DNA of 48,625 nt from Vasconcelosia minhoensis LEGE 07310 (GCF_015207255.1 NZ_JADEXG010000040.1:1-48625); one strand, 5' to 3'. Counted from the first letter of the stretch, positions 17,552 through 26,651 are shown. Notes: a model not told the origin generated them from the letters alone. Translations and numbers: made by a program.

Positions 17552-17621
17552 TTTTTGAGATAAAAGCCTGCAAAATTGAGTTGCCTGCTCCATCCGCCTA
17601 TTCGTATGAGGAGATGAACGA

Positions 17622-18443
17622 ATGACTTCCGTCAGCCCGGCGCTAGCCCTGCTTAAAGCCACTAGCCGCACCTTTTATATTCCGATCAGCTTGCTACCCG
17701 CAGGGCTGCAAGAGGCGGTCGCCTCGGCCTATCTCTGTATGCGAGCGATTGACCAAATTGAGGATCATTCCGGCCTGGACTACGCGGTGAAAGCCAGGCT
17801 GCTGAGGCTGATCAGCCTGAACCTACAGGCGGGCACGGAGGCTTCTACCGTAGGTGATTTCACTGAAGGGCTGGGCGACTTTGAGTCCCACCTCGAAGAA
17901 GTGTCGCTGCGGATTGGAGAATGGGCGCTGCTGGCTCCGAGCGCGATCGCGCCTCGAATCTGGGACGCCACCGCCGCCATGGCCGATCGGATGGCCTACT
18001 GGGCTGAGCGCAACTGGGTGATTCAAACCGAAGCCGACCTGAACCGCTATACCTTTAGTGTGGCTGGGGCCGTGGGTCTGATGCTGTCTGACCTGTGGGC
18101 CTGGCACGACGGCACCCAGACCAATCGCACCGAGGCGATCGGGTTTGGGCGCGGGCTCCAAGCGGTGAATATTTTGCGCAACCACGCGGAGGACCTAACC
18201 CGGGGCGTTGACTTCTATCCCCAGGGCTGGACGGCTGAGGAGATGCAGCGCTATGCCCGCCATAACCTGAGTCTAGCCGATGCCTATACGGCGGCTCTGC
18301 CCAAAGGCCCCGCTCTGGTCTTTTGCCGAATTCCGCTGGCCCTGGCCCACGGCACTCTGGACGCGCTATCCCAGGGTAAAGAAAAGCTCAGCCGCAGCGA
18401 CGTGCTGACCATCGTGGGGCAGCTCAGTAAAATTGCCAGTTAG
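17622..18443 (+). CDS. Squalene synthase (squalene/phytoene synthase family)
   Basis: 273 residues. The first Asp-rich motif is D44-Q-I-E47-D48 in 'YLCMRAIDQIEDH'. The second reads N183-I-L-R186-N187-H-A-E190-D191 in a stretch that continues RGVDFYPQGW, close to the eukaryotic-type squalene synthase phrase (R-E-F-W-P). YTFSVAGAVG at about 143-152 is also typical. This fits head-to-head condensation of two farnesyl diphosphates to squalene, the substrate of the Shc encoded nearby. Phytoene synthase is less likely because of the hopanoid neighbours and the second motif. The usual RD is RN here (N187). A clean AGGAG site (17609-17613) is 8 nt from the ATG. The ABC gene follows after 18 bp. Confidence 0.85.
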   Translation: MTSVSPALALLKATSRTFYIPISLLPAGLQEAVASAYLCMRAIDQIEDHSGLDYAVKARLLRLISLNLQAGTEASTVGDFTEGLGDFESHLEEVSLRIGEWALLAPSAIAPRIWDATAAMADRMAYWAERNWVIQTEADLNRYTFSVAGAVGLMLSDLWAWHDGTQTNRTEAIGFGRGLQAVNILRNHAEDLTRGVDFYPQGWTAEEMQRYARHNLSLADAYTAALPKGPALVFCRIPLALAHGTLDALSQGKEKLSRSDVLTIVGQLSKIAS

Positions 18444-18461
18444 TACCCGTTTAGGGCCGCG

Positions 18462-20093
18462 ATGAGTCTAGTCGCCTTTCTGCTACGCGCATCCTGGCAG
18501 GCGATCGCGATCGCGCTAATCACCGGCTTTATCAGCGGCGGCTGTAGTGCCGGTCTGATTGCGCTGATTAGCCGGACGGTGGTAAAGGATAATTCGCCTT
18601 CGAGCGCGATCGCGGTAGCTTTTATGGCCCTGGGCCTGGTCGCCCTGCTCACCGCCATCGTGTCTCGAATTTTGCTGGTGCGCTTTTCCCAGGAAGCGGT
18701 GTTCGGCCTCCAGCTGCGGCTCAGCCGCCAGATTCTAGCTACCGAGCTGAAGCCCTTAGAAAATCTGGGCCTGCCTCGCCTGCTGGTAATGCTGACGGAA
18801 GACATTCAGGCTGTGGCTACGGCAGCGGGCGCGGTGCCGGTGTTGGTGATCAATATGGCCAGCGCCGCAGGCTGTATGGTCTATATTTCCTGGCTGTCCT
18901 GGCGAGTGTTAGCCCTGGTGCTGCTGTTGACGCTGGTTGCGTCGGTCAGCTGCCGCTGGTTCTTGGTGGCGGGACGCCGCTGGCTGAGCGCCGCGCGGGA
19001 GCAGCAGGATCGGCTATTTCAGCACTTTCGCACATTGATAGATGGGGTGAAGGAGCTGAAGCTTCACTACGCTGGGCGGCAGGACTTTTTCCACACCGAC
19101 CTGGAGAAGACCGCCCGGCAGGCAACGCGCTACAACAGCCGGGGACTTAGTCTATTTGCCGTGCTCGACAGCTGGGGCAAGCTGATCTACTTTTTTGCCA
19201 TTGGCCTGGTGCTGTTTGCCCTACCCCGCTGGATTGGCATCAGTCCTGAAACCCGGATTGGCTACGTGCTCACCTTCACCTATCTGCTCGGGCCGATGGA
19301 GAGCCTGGTGAACAAGCTGCCGCTGCTGAGCAAAGCCAGCATTGCCCTGCAAAAGATTGAAACCCTGGGCCTCAGCCTCAGCGACCCGGATGCCACTGGC
19401 CCCCCGCCGCCGCCAGCAGACTGGCATCGTCTGGAACTCAGGGGCGTCACCCATAGCTACCGCACCGATCGGGAACGCGAATTTACCCTCGGCCCAATTG
19501 ACCTGACGGTGCATCCGGGCGATCTGATTTTTGTAATTGGCGGCAACGGCAGCGGTAAATCGACTTTGGCTAAGCTATTGACGGGTCTTTACCAGCCTCA
19601 GTCGGGTTCGATCTGGCTGGACGATCAGCCGATTGACCCTGAGCAACAGGAAAGATACCGCCAGTATTTCTCGGTTGTTTTCTCAGACTTTTTCCTATTT
19701 GAACGGCTGCTGGGTTTCGATCGCCAGGCCGACGATGCTCGCGCTCAGAGCTACTTGCAAAAGCTCCAGCTCAACCATAAAGTCAGCATCGACCAGGGCC
19801 AGTTTTCGACGACCGCGCTATCCCAAGGCCAGCGCAAACGCCTGACGCTGCTGACCGCCTATCTAGAAAATCGTCCGATCTACCTGTTCGATGAATGGGC
19901 CGCTGACCAAGATCCGACGTTCAAAGATCTCTTCTATAGCCAGTTCTTACCCAACCTCCAGGCCCAAGGCAAGGCAATATTTGTAATCAGCCATGACGAT
20001 CGCTATTTTCATCTGGCCGATCGTCTAATTAAGCTCGACTACGGCCAGGTCGTCTACAATCAGCCTCCCAGTCAGACGGTCTATGCACGCTGA
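18462..20093 (+). CDS. ABC transporter, cyclic-peptide-exporter type (fused TM and ATPase)
   Basis: 543 residues: six or so membrane helices in residues 1-310, then an ATPase domain. The ATPase has Walker A GGNGSGKST (about 360-368), signature LSQGQRKRL, Walker B IYLFDEWAADQDP and switch H in ISHDDRYF. The DEWAADQDP form is typical of the SyrD/PvdE/YojI group of half-size exporters. It lies between squalene synthase and hpnG and overlaps hpnG by 11 bp, so it is almost certainly in the hopanoid operon. Export or flipping of a hopanoid or its glycoconjugate is a reasonable inference, but the family usually handles peptides or siderophores. Confidence 0.88.
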   Translation: MSLVAFLLRASWQAIAIALITGFISGGCSAGLIALISRTVVKDNSPSSAIAVAFMALGLVALLTAIVSRILLVRFSQEAVFGLQLRLSRQILATELKPLENLGLPRLLVMLTEDIQAVATAAGAVPVLVINMASAAGCMVYISWLSWRVLALVLLLTLVASVSCRWFLVAGRRWLSAAREQQDRLFQHFRTLIDGVKELKLHYAGRQDFFHTDLEKTARQATRYNSRGLSLFAVLDSWGKLIYFFAIGLVLFALPRWIGISPETRIGYVLTFTYLLGPMESLVNKLPLLSKASIALQKIETLGLSLSDPDATGPPPPPADWHRLELRGVTHSYRTDREREFTLGPIDLTVHPGDLIFVIGGNGSGKSTLAKLLTGLYQPQSGSIWLDDQPIDPEQQERYRQYFSVVFSDFFLFERLLGFDRQADDARAQSYLQKLQLNHKVSIDQGQFSTTALSQGQRKRLTLLTAYLENRPIYLFDEWAADQDPTFKDLFYSQFLPNLQAQGKAIFVISHDDRYFHLADRLIKLDYGQVVYNQPPSQTVYAR

Positions 20094-20766
20094 AATTCAG
20101 ACGATTCTGGTACCCGCTGGAGCTGAATATCGGGCGGTAAAACGAGCCCTGGGGCAGTCTGGCAAGGGTCCGAAAGTTGTCGCCATTCCAGCAGGACCGC
20201 AGCCGGTGCGACAGTTTTTAGAGGCCTGGGAAGATCGTTCACAGCTTCAGGGAAATCTGTTGCTAATCGGCTTGGGTGGCAGTCTATTTCCTGAATACGG
20301 TGCTGGAGATGGCGTGCTGATAGAACAGGTTTGGAACGGCTATGAATCTGGGAACTCAGAGATTCATGAGTGTGATCGCGCTCTGACAACTCAGCTTGCA
20401 GAACAGCTTGGAATAACAACTGGGGTTGGGGTAACCTGCGACCGCGTAATCACAACGGCGGCTGAGAAGCGGGAACTGCGCGATCGCTACGGTGCCGACG
20501 TCGTAGATATGGAAGCCGCCGCCCTTTTGCAAGCGTTGCCCCATCGCAGAATCGCCATCCTGCGCATCATTAGCGACGACTGTCACCACGATTTACCCAA
20601 TATTTCAAACGCGATTGGGGCCAACGGCGCGATCGCGCCAGTGCCATTAGGGTTGAGCTTCCTGAGCCATCCAGTCGCAGCAATACGGCTGATTCGGGGT
20701 TCACTTAAAGGGCTCAAATCCCTAGAAACTGTGGTCTCAGCCCTGCGGTTAAAGTCCATGGGTTAG
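20083..20766 (+). CDS. hpnG: Hopanoid-associated nucleoside phosphorylase
   Basis: 227 residues related to MTA/SAH nucleosidases and purine phosphorylases. The recognisable parts are LLIGLGGSL near residue 60-68, CDRVITTAAEK, and the purine-binding signature VVDMEAAALL near residues 140-149. Family members in hopanoid clusters remove adenine from adenosylhopane to give phosphoribosylhopane or ribosylhopane, the step after HpnH. The ATG at 20083 lies inside the end of the ABC gene (11-bp overlap), which implies translational coupling. There is no hpnG-independent promoter visible. Alternative: a general nucleosidase, less likely in this context. Confidence 0.87.
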   Translation: MHAEIQTILVPAGAEYRAVKRALGQSGKGPKVVAIPAGPQPVRQFLEAWEDRSQLQGNLLLIGLGGSLFPEYGAGDGVLIEQVWNGYESGNSEIHECDRALTTQLAEQLGITTGVGVTCDRVITTAAEKRELRDRYGADVVDMEAAALLQALPHRRIAILRIISDDCHHDLPNISNAIGANGAIAPVPLGLSFLSHPVAAIRLIRGSLKGLKSLETVVSALRLKSMG

Positions 20767-20806
20767 GATAAAGTCAGTTCGACCCAGGCGCATTCTGAGG
20801 TGATCT

Positions 20807-21652
20807 ATGGCTAGGGTTCCAGACCTGCTGAATGATGAAGACGTCATTACTGAACTTGATATCAGCCATCTGGTGATCGAGGACGACAATCCAGTGGATA
20901 ATTTTCAATCGGAGGTGCAGCAGCGGCTGCTGGTTGAACCGCTCTACAGCGCCGAAGCGCTGCCGCCGCCCTTCCTGGCCGCGGCGAATGTAGGATTGTT
21001 TTATAAACTCAAAGGCGACCCGGTGGTACCGGACGTCATGCTTAGCCTGGGCGTGCAGCGGCCAGACGATTTCTCCCAGCGGCGCAATCGATCTTACTTT
21101 GTCTGGGAATTTGGCAAAGTTCCTGAAGTCTGCATCGAGATTGTGTCCAAGCAGGAAGGGGATGAGCTAAAGCTTAGCCAGAAATCGCGACGGAAAGGCA
21201 AAACACTGACTAGGCGAGACCTCTACGCCCAAATTGGGGTGCGTTACTACGCGGTATTTGATCCGCTGCGACAAATTCAGGGTGAGGATGAAATGGACGG
21301 GGCACTGCTGCGGGTATGGTCGATTGTGGCTAGCGGCTATCGCGAGCTGACCTCAGAGTCGGGAATGACCAGCGTTGGCGAGTCGATTGAGCTAGAGGCT
21401 TTGGGCTTGGGCCTAGCGCTGTGGGAAGGACCGTTTGAGGACGAGGTGACCCGGCTGTGGCTGCGCTGGTGCGATCGCATCGGTCAGGTCATCCCCACCG
21501 GAGCGGAAGGGCAAAAAACGGCACAGCAGCAGGCTGAAGCAGCCCAGCAGCAGGCTGAAATAGCCCAGCAGCAGGCCGAAACAGAGCGACAGCGAGCCGA
21601 ACGCTTGGCGGACCGGCTGCGGGCGATGGGGGTTGACCCAGATGCACTCTGA
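20807..21652 (+). CDS. Uma2 family protein with C-terminal coiled coil
   Basis: 281 residues. The Uma2 core has 'VVPDVMLSLGVQ', 'PEVCIEIVSKQEGDEL', YAQIGVRYYAVFDP, and a Lys-rich stretch (KSRRKGK). The Asp of PDV and the Glu of IEI fit the PD-(D/E)XK active site. The C-terminus (about 225-270) is a short coiled coil made of QQQAEAA-type heptads and encoded by three 21-bp DNA repeats; variable heptad tails are common in this family. AGGTG lies a few bases before the ATG. It sits 40 bp after hpnG on the same strand but has no evident hopanoid role. Confidence 0.85.
   Translation: MARVPDLLNDEDVITELDISHLVIEDDNPVDNFQSEVQQRLLVEPLYSAEALPPPFLAAANVGLFYKLKGDPVVPDVMLSLGVQRPDDFSQRRNRSYFVWEFGKVPEVCIEIVSKQEGDELKLSQKSRRKGKTLTRRDLYAQIGVRYYAVFDPLRQIQGEDEMDGALLRVWSIVASGYRELTSESGMTSVGESIELEALGLGLALWEGPFEDEVTRLWLRWCDRIGQVIPTGAEGQKTAQQQAEAAQQQAEIAQQQAETERQRAERLADRLRAMGVDPDAL
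21524..21586 (+). repeat. Three 21-bp tandem repeats encoding heptads
   Basis: Units start CAGCAGCAGG at 21524, 21545 and 21566. Each encodes one coiled-coil heptad of the Uma2 tail. Slippage would change tail length without a frameshift. Confidence 0.85.
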
Positions 21653-21664
21653 TCAGATTCGCGC

Positions 21665-22246
21665 TTATGCCTCGCCGATGTTGAAGCTGACATTTTCGTA
21701 GATATCGTCAACCCTGATTTCAACCCCGGTCGAAGCCAGCATTATTTTCTCAGCTTCAGATTCATAGATTCGAAAGAGCCATGAATTTTCCTCTGTCTTC
21801 AGGTAATGCTCAATTTCGAGCTTATACTGATTGATTAATACATATTCTTGAAACGATGGAATGGAGCGATAGTAGCGAAATTTATCGGTACGGTCATAGT
21901 CCTTTGTAGATTTCGATAAAACCTCGACGATCAGGCAAGGATTCAAAATAGTATCTGTGCGCTGACCTTGGAAAACGGGCTGACCCTGAATTAGAAATAC
22001 ATCTGGATAAGTATATAGTCGGTGCTCAGGAATCCATAGCCGTAAATCGCCGATGTAGGGCTTAAAATCTGTTTTACGCAGCATAAACTTCAAAAAAGCA
22101 TAGATATTGCCTGCAATCTGATTATGATTAATCGAACCGCCCGTCATCGGCACAATTTCCCCATCTCGATATTCGCTGCGAAATTCAGCAGTCTCCTCTT
22201 GTGCTAAATACTCTTCTGGGGTGTAGTTGCGTTGCTGTATTTGCAT
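21665..22246 (-). CDS. Uma2 family PD-(D/E)XK nuclease-like protein
   Basis: 193 residues, the standard length for Uma2. It has 'YTPEEYLAQEETAEFRSEY', 'DLRLWIPEHRLYTYPDVFLI', 'NPCLIVEVLSKSTKDYDRTDK' and SFQEYVLINQ (given in short parts), with Asp of PDV, Glu of VEV and the Lys of SKST as likely catalytic residues. It is more AT-rich than the flanking hopanoid genes, and its C-terminus (VDDIYENVSF) is the best guide to the missing part of the broken copy at 2542-2788. It converges on the other Uma2 gene with 12 bp between them and splits hpnG from hpnB. Confidence 0.88.
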   Translation of the reverse strand: MQIQQRNYTPEEYLAQEETAEFRSEYRDGEIVPMTGGSINHNQIAGNIYAFLKFMLRKTDFKPYIGDLRLWIPEHRLYTYPDVFLIQGQPVFQGQRTDTILNPCLIVEVLSKSTKDYDRTDKFRYYRSIPSFQEYVLINQYKLEIEHYLKTEENSWLFRIYESEAEKIMLASTGVEIRVDDIYENVSFNIGEA

Positions 22247-22356
22247 TTTTAGTCAACCGACTTTGCGATTTAGTGCCCATGTCTTCAAACTAGCATGTTC
22301 GTAAGACTGGGGGATAATTGCTCACCAACCTCTCAAAGCAATAGCGCTGGCATCCG

Positions 22357-23526
22357 CTATTGCAAATCGCTATAAATTCGTCCTTTCCAAGCGCCGCCTT
22401 TGCCTGCCCAGTGGCGTCGGGCTGAATCCAGCGTCATCAGCGTATACAGTAGCGCAATCAGCGGCAGCGCTAAGGCTAGCGGAGGTGACCCGCCGTACAG
22501 CCGCAGCGTAGGCCAGTAGGCCCAAGCCATCAGTAGCCAACCTGCAAGCCCCGTCAGCGCGATCGCATCATTCCCTCCAATCAGTCCAACCACCAGCCCT
22601 AGCGGCGGCACCAGATAAACCAGTCCCATCCCCAACACCGTACCCATCAGCAGCCAGGGAGAATAGCTAAGCTGGGTATAGGCGCTGCGGGCCACCATAT
22701 TCCAGATACTCTGCAAGTTGGAATAGGGTCGCAGGCTGTGAGTCTTTGTGCTCAGCCCCAGCCAGATCGGGCCACCCGCCTTAACTGCCGCGCCCAGGGC
22801 ACAGTCGTCAATCAGGGCGTGGCGAATGGTTTGCAGACCATCAATCCGCTCCAAGGCGCTAAAGCGAATCAGGGCGCAGCCTCCCGCAGCGGCTGCCATT
22901 TTGCTGTTGGAATTGTTCACCCAGGGGAAGGGATACAACAGCTGAAAGAAGAAGACAAAGGCGGGGATCAACAGCTTTTCCCAAGCGCTCTGACAGCGCA
23001 GCCGCACCATCAGAGAGACCAGGTCTAGTTTTTCTGATTCCGCTTTAGTCACCAGCTGCTGCACGCTGGCCGGGTCATGTTCAATATCGGCATCGGTGAA
23101 GAGCAAATAGTCGGGAGGTGAGGGCTGCTGTTGTAGATAGCGAAATCCCTGCTCCATTGCCCAGAGCTTGCCAGTCCAGACCGGCGGGAGGGGTTTGCCC
23201 GAGAGAACTTTTAGGTGAGCGGTTTCCTCCAGTGCTTCTGCTACCTGAGTAACGATTTCAGCGGTATCGTCAGTGCTTTGGTCGTCAACGAGGACGATGG
23301 AAAGCGGGCCGGCATAGGTTTGGGTGAGGTGAGATCGCGCTGCCGTCCCAATCAGCTCAGCCTCATCCCGGGCTGGAATCACCACCGCTACGGTTGGCCA
23401 GGTTTCCAAAGGGCTCTCCTGCGTATCCAATCGCTGGTCTGCCCGCCAAAACTGCCCCCAAAAACCCAGCAGCCCCAGCCAGATCGCGGCTGAAATTCCC
23501 ACCAGCCCCAGTAACGCACTTTCCAT
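22357..23526 (-). CDS. hpnB: Hopene-associated glycosyltransferase
   Basis: 389 residues. An N-terminal membrane helix (about 5-25) precedes a GT2-type domain with VVIPARDEAELIG, IVLVDDQSTDDTAEIV and the metal-binding DAD in LLFTDADIEHDP, followed by ALIDDCALGAAVK. Three to four C-terminal hydrophobic segments follow. This is the HpnB pattern. The protein is thought to glycosylate hopanoids or related lipids at the membrane, but its acceptor has not been shown for this family in general. It is divergent from shc with 66 bp between start codons, so the two probably share a promoter region. Confidence 0.88.
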   Translation of the reverse strand: MESALLGLVGISAAIWLGLLGFWGQFWRADQRLDTQESPLETWPTVAVVIPARDEAELIGTAARSHLTQTYAGPLSIVLVDDQSTDDTAEIVTQVAEALEETAHLKVLSGKPLPPVWTGKLWAMEQGFRYLQQQPSPPDYLLFTDADIEHDPASVQQLVTKAESEKLDLVSLMVRLRCQSAWEKLLIPAFVFFFQLLYPFPWVNNSNSKMAAAAGGCALIRFSALERIDGLQTIRHALIDDCALGAAVKAGGPIWLGLSTKTHSLRPYSNLQSIWNMVARSAYTQLSYSPWLLMGTVLGMGLVYLVPPLGLVVGLIGGNDAIALTGLAGWLLMAWAYWPTLRLYGGSPPLALALPLIALLYTLMTLDSARRHWAGKGGAWKGRIYSDLQ

Positions 23527-23592
23527 ATTGATAAATTGATTGAAATTGGCATTATGCTACCCTGATGTCGCCCCATCTGGCGTCAGACCCGA
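23527..23592. promoter_or_regulatory. Divergent hpnB / shc promoter region
   Basis: Only 66 bp separate the two start codons. The left half is AT-rich (around 23528-23560), which suits a shared promoter. No convincing -35/-10 pair or operator was identified. Confidence 0.4.
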
Positions 23593-25530
23593 ATGCAAAC
23601 CCCACAGACTGATCAGCTCATCGGACTAGAGCAAAGCATTGCCGCCGCCCAGCGCTATCTGCTCTCGATTCAAAAGCCCGACGGCTACTGGTGGGCCGAT
23701 CTGGAGTCCAACGTCACGATCACCGCCGAGATTATCCTGCTGCACAAGGTTTGGGGAACCGACCACGAGCGGCCGTTAAAAAAAGCAGAACGGTATTTGC
23801 GATCGCGCCAGTGCGACCACGGCGGCTGGGAACTGTTCTACAACGATGGCGGCGACCTGAGTACGTCAGTCGAAGCCTATATGGCGCTGCGGCTGCTGGG
23901 TATTCCGGCCAGCGATGGGGCCTTGATCAAGGCTAAAAAATTCATCCTGAGTCGGGGCGGGATTAGCCAATGCCGCATCTTCACCAAGCTGCACCTGGCT
24001 CTGATCGGCTGCTACCAGTGGCAGGGGCTGCCGTCTTTACCAGCCTGGGTGATGTTGTTAGAGCCGCCCTTTCCTGTTAGCATCTACGAACTTTCGAGCT
24101 GGGCTCGGGGCAGCACCGTGCCACTGCTGATTGTCTTTGACCAAAAGCCGGTTTATCTGGTCGAACCCGCCTTCCGGCTGAACGAGCTCTACGCCGAAGG
24201 AATTGAGAATGTCCGCTGGGAAATTCCCGAGCGCGGCGACTGGAGTGATGCCTTTCTCTGGTTGGATAAAGCCTTTAAACTGGCAGAGGCGTTCAACGCG
24301 GTGCCTTTTCGAGAAGCGGGCCTACGGCAGGCTGAAAAATGGGTCATCGAGCGGCAGGAAGCCTCGGGAGATTGGGGCGGCATTATTCCCGCCATGCTCA
24401 ATTCGATGCTGGCCCTGCGCGCCCTAGGCTACGACGCGAACGACCCGGTCGTACAGCGGGGACTCCGGGCGATAGATCGCTTCGCTGTCGAAACTGAGGA
24501 AACCTACTGGGTGCAGGCCTGCATTTCCCCTGTCTGGGATACAGCCCTGGCCCTGCGTGCCCTGACCGACTCGGGCCTGGCTGCCGACCATCCGGCTTTG
24601 GTGCAGGCTGGGGAATGGCTGCTGGAAAAACAGATTCTCGCCTATGGCGACTGGTCGGTGAAAAATCCCCAGGGCAGGCCGGGCGGCTGGGCCTTTGAAT
24701 TTGAGAATCGCTTTTATCCAGACGTAGACGATACCGCTGTGGTGGCCATGGCCTTACAGGATATCACCCTGCCGAATGAGGCGCTGAAGCAAAGCGCGAT
24801 CGCGCGAGCTGTCCGTTGGATTGCCACGATGCAATGTCAGACCGGGGGCTGGGCCGCCTTTGATATCGACAACAACCAGGACTGGCTGAATGCGATTCCC
24901 TACGGCGATCTTAAGGCCATGATCGACCCCAGCACCGCCGACATCACGGCTCGAGTGTTGGAAATGCACGGTCGCCTATCTGACGATGCGACCCTTGCCG
25001 TTAGCTACGCTGATACGCTGACGGCTCAGAGACTAGCCCGAGGCTTGAGCTATCTCATGCGAGAACAGGAGCCAGACGGCAGCTGGTTTGGCCGCTGGGG
25101 CGTGAACTATATCTACGGGACTAGTGGAGCCCTCTCTGCCCTAGCTCTGATTGCACCCGAACGCTGCCAACCTCAGATTGAGCGCGGCGTTGCCTGGCTA
25201 GTGCAGTGTCAAAATGCTGACGGCGGCTGGGGAGAAACCTGCCGCAGCTACGACGACCCCAGCTTAAAAGGACAGGGACCCAGCACCGCTTCCCAAACCG
25301 CCTGGGCCTTACTCGGCTTAATCGACGCTGCTTTTTACCCAGACTCTGCGGCCAAATCAGCGGTCCACAGCGGCATTCAATATTTACTTCGCACTCAGCA
25401 CGAAGACGGCACCTGGCAAGAGTCCGAATTCACCGGCACCGGCTTCCCCGGCCACTTTTATATTCGCTACCACCTCTACTACCAGCATTTCCCGCTGATG
25501 GCGCTAGGACGGTATCGACAGCAGTTGTAA
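23593..25530 (+). CDS. shc: Squalene-hopene cyclase
   Basis: 645 residues, full length for the family. The catalytic D377-V-D379-D380-T motif, which protonates squalene, is intact. Several QW motifs are visible: QKPDGYWW near the N-terminus, QEASGDWGG, QCQTGGWAAF, QNADGGWGE and QHEDGTWQE. The enzyme cyclises squalene to hopene and hopanol at the membrane. Its substrate would come from the squalene synthase at 17622, and its product would feed hpnH. No oxidosqualene-cyclase-type change was noticed. It is divergent from hpnB. Confidence 0.97.
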   Translation: MQTPQTDQLIGLEQSIAAAQRYLLSIQKPDGYWWADLESNVTITAEIILLHKVWGTDHERPLKKAERYLRSRQCDHGGWELFYNDGGDLSTSVEAYMALRLLGIPASDGALIKAKKFILSRGGISQCRIFTKLHLALIGCYQWQGLPSLPAWVMLLEPPFPVSIYELSSWARGSTVPLLIVFDQKPVYLVEPAFRLNELYAEGIENVRWEIPERGDWSDAFLWLDKAFKLAEAFNAVPFREAGLRQAEKWVIERQEASGDWGGIIPAMLNSMLALRALGYDANDPVVQRGLRAIDRFAVETEETYWVQACISPVWDTALALRALTDSGLAADHPALVQAGEWLLEKQILAYGDWSVKNPQGRPGGWAFEFENRFYPDVDDTAVVAMALQDITLPNEALKQSAIARAVRWIATMQCQTGGWAAFDIDNNQDWLNAIPYGDLKAMIDPSTADITARVLEMHGRLSDDATLAVSYADTLTAQRLARGLSYLMREQEPDGSWFGRWGVNYIYGTSGALSALALIAPERCQPQIERGVAWLVQCQNADGGWGETCRSYDDPSLKGQGPSTASQTAWALLGLIDAAFYPDSAAKSAVHSGIQYLLRTQHEDGTWQESEFTGTGFPGHFYIRYHLYYQHFPLMALGRYRQQL

Positions 25531-25575
25531 AGAGACCAATCTTTCCCAACCGACCCATTGCCAAAATTTTCGCTA

Positions 25576-25971
25576 TTAGCCTCTGCCAAAAAAGCGTTTT
25601 AATGGATTTGAGGCGACTTGTCTTAGCCCTCGGGTCTGGCTTTTCTGGGCGGCCTGAACCGGATCTGGATCGGTGAAAATTTTGGCGGCGCGATCGCGCA
25701 AGGCATCACCCGGATCTTGGCTGGGCGATGAAACAAAGGCCGCACTTTTGTCCACGTCCGTTTGGGTAGCTGTCAGCGCCTGCTGATAGGCCTGGTTCAG
25801 GCGGGGCAGGCTAGCCGCGATCGCAGGCAGCTCCATCGCTCGATTTTCTAGATTCTGGCCGATAGCTTGTAGCTGAGCTCGTAGACTATCAGGCAGAGAT
25901 TCATCTTGCTGACTAAGGGCGGTGATGAAAGCCGTTAGGCTCTTTTCTTGCTGAAGGTTAGGGGACGTCAT
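25576..25971 (-). CDS. Hypothetical helical protein
   Basis: 131 residues from the ATG at 25971. An upstream in-frame ATG at 26016 would add a 15-residue basic leader and is less likely. It is mostly alpha-helical and polar: LTAFITALSQQDESLPDSLRAQLQAIGQNLE, given here as LTAFITAL and LRAQLQAIGQNLE, then LPRLNQAYQQALTA. No signal peptide or membrane segment is visible. A basic C-terminus reads NPLKRFFGRG. I do not recognise the family. It converges with shc over 45 bp. Confidence 0.65.
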   Translation of the reverse strand: MTSPNLQQEKSLTAFITALSQQDESLPDSLRAQLQAIGQNLENRAMELPAIAASLPRLNQAYQQALTATQTDVDKSAAFVSSPSQDPGDALRDRAAKIFTDPDPVQAAQKSQTRGLRQVASNPLKRFFGRG

Positions 25972-26084
25972 GGCTAAAAATGGCTCCAGTCGAAAGTGAG
26001 AATATTCAAGTCTCAATCCGATCGTAGGAAACTCTGAGAGTTTTGAAGCCCAATTTGGTCAAGATCCCTCTTCCGGCAGAGCCG

Positions 26085-26651
26085 TTACTGGGCCTGCCTC
26101 GGCGGTTCTAAAACGGTAACGCTGACCAAAGCAGCAAAATAGCGCAGCAGGCTTTGCTTGAGCAATGTGCGATCGCCTCGGGCCGTCGCGATCGCCACGT
26201 TCATCGCGGGCTCGGCAAAGGGCGCAATCAGCATCGCCGCTACGAGTAAAAAACTGCTGTTGGTAAACAGCCCAATCCAGGCAATGCCGCCCCCGGCTGC
26301 CGCATAGGCCAGCAGACTGCGCCAGGAGCCAATGCTCTGGAGCCCCGCCAAAAAAATTTCTAGCGAGCTGCGGGGTTGAACATCGGTGACGCTTTCGGGC
26401 GTTTCAGAAGGCGGCGGCTGAAGCGCCAAAACGCCGTGGGGGAACAGGGCCACATGGAGATCAGCAATCGGTTCCAGGGCCTGCAAAATCGGTTCAATCT
26501 CTCGATTTACCGTATGCAGAATAACAACATCAATCGGGCCATCGCGCCCCATCGCCCCGAACTGAATTAAATTTTTACCCTGGTGCTGTTTGGCCGTCTC
26601 AAAAACTGCTTTCCCCTGGCCCTGTGGCACCTGCACAATCATCTGACGCAT
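26085..26651 (-). CDS. DUF389 membrane protein, C-terminally truncated
   Basis: 188 residues. The N-terminal cytoplasmic half matches DUF389 proteins (MRQMIVQVPQGQG, then FGAMGRDGPIDVVILH). It is followed by the first hydrophobic segments (WRSLLAYAAAGGGIAWIGLF, and FLLVAAMLIAPFAEPAMNVAIA in two parts). Family members continue with several more helices to 300 residues or more. Here the frame changes to VLEPPRQAQ and stops, right where the next helix should begin. No continuation was found in the other frames downstream. It is probably a 3'-deleted, possibly non-functional gene. Alternative: a genuinely short form. Confidence 0.65.
   Translation of the reverse strand: MRQMIVQVPQGQGKAVFETAKQHQGKNLIQFGAMGRDGPIDVVILHTVNREIEPILQALEPIADLHVALFPHGVLALQPPPSETPESVTDVQPRSSLEIFLAGLQSIGSWRSLLAYAAAGGGIAWIGLFTNSSFLLVAAMLIAPFAEPAMNVAIATARGDRTLLKQSLLRYFAALVSVTVLEPPRQAQ

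Noticed and set aside
17533-17557. Intrinsic terminator before squalene synthase
   Set aside because: The stem is only A/T plus one G-C pair and there is no upstream gene on that strand to terminate; kept as a possible operator instead.
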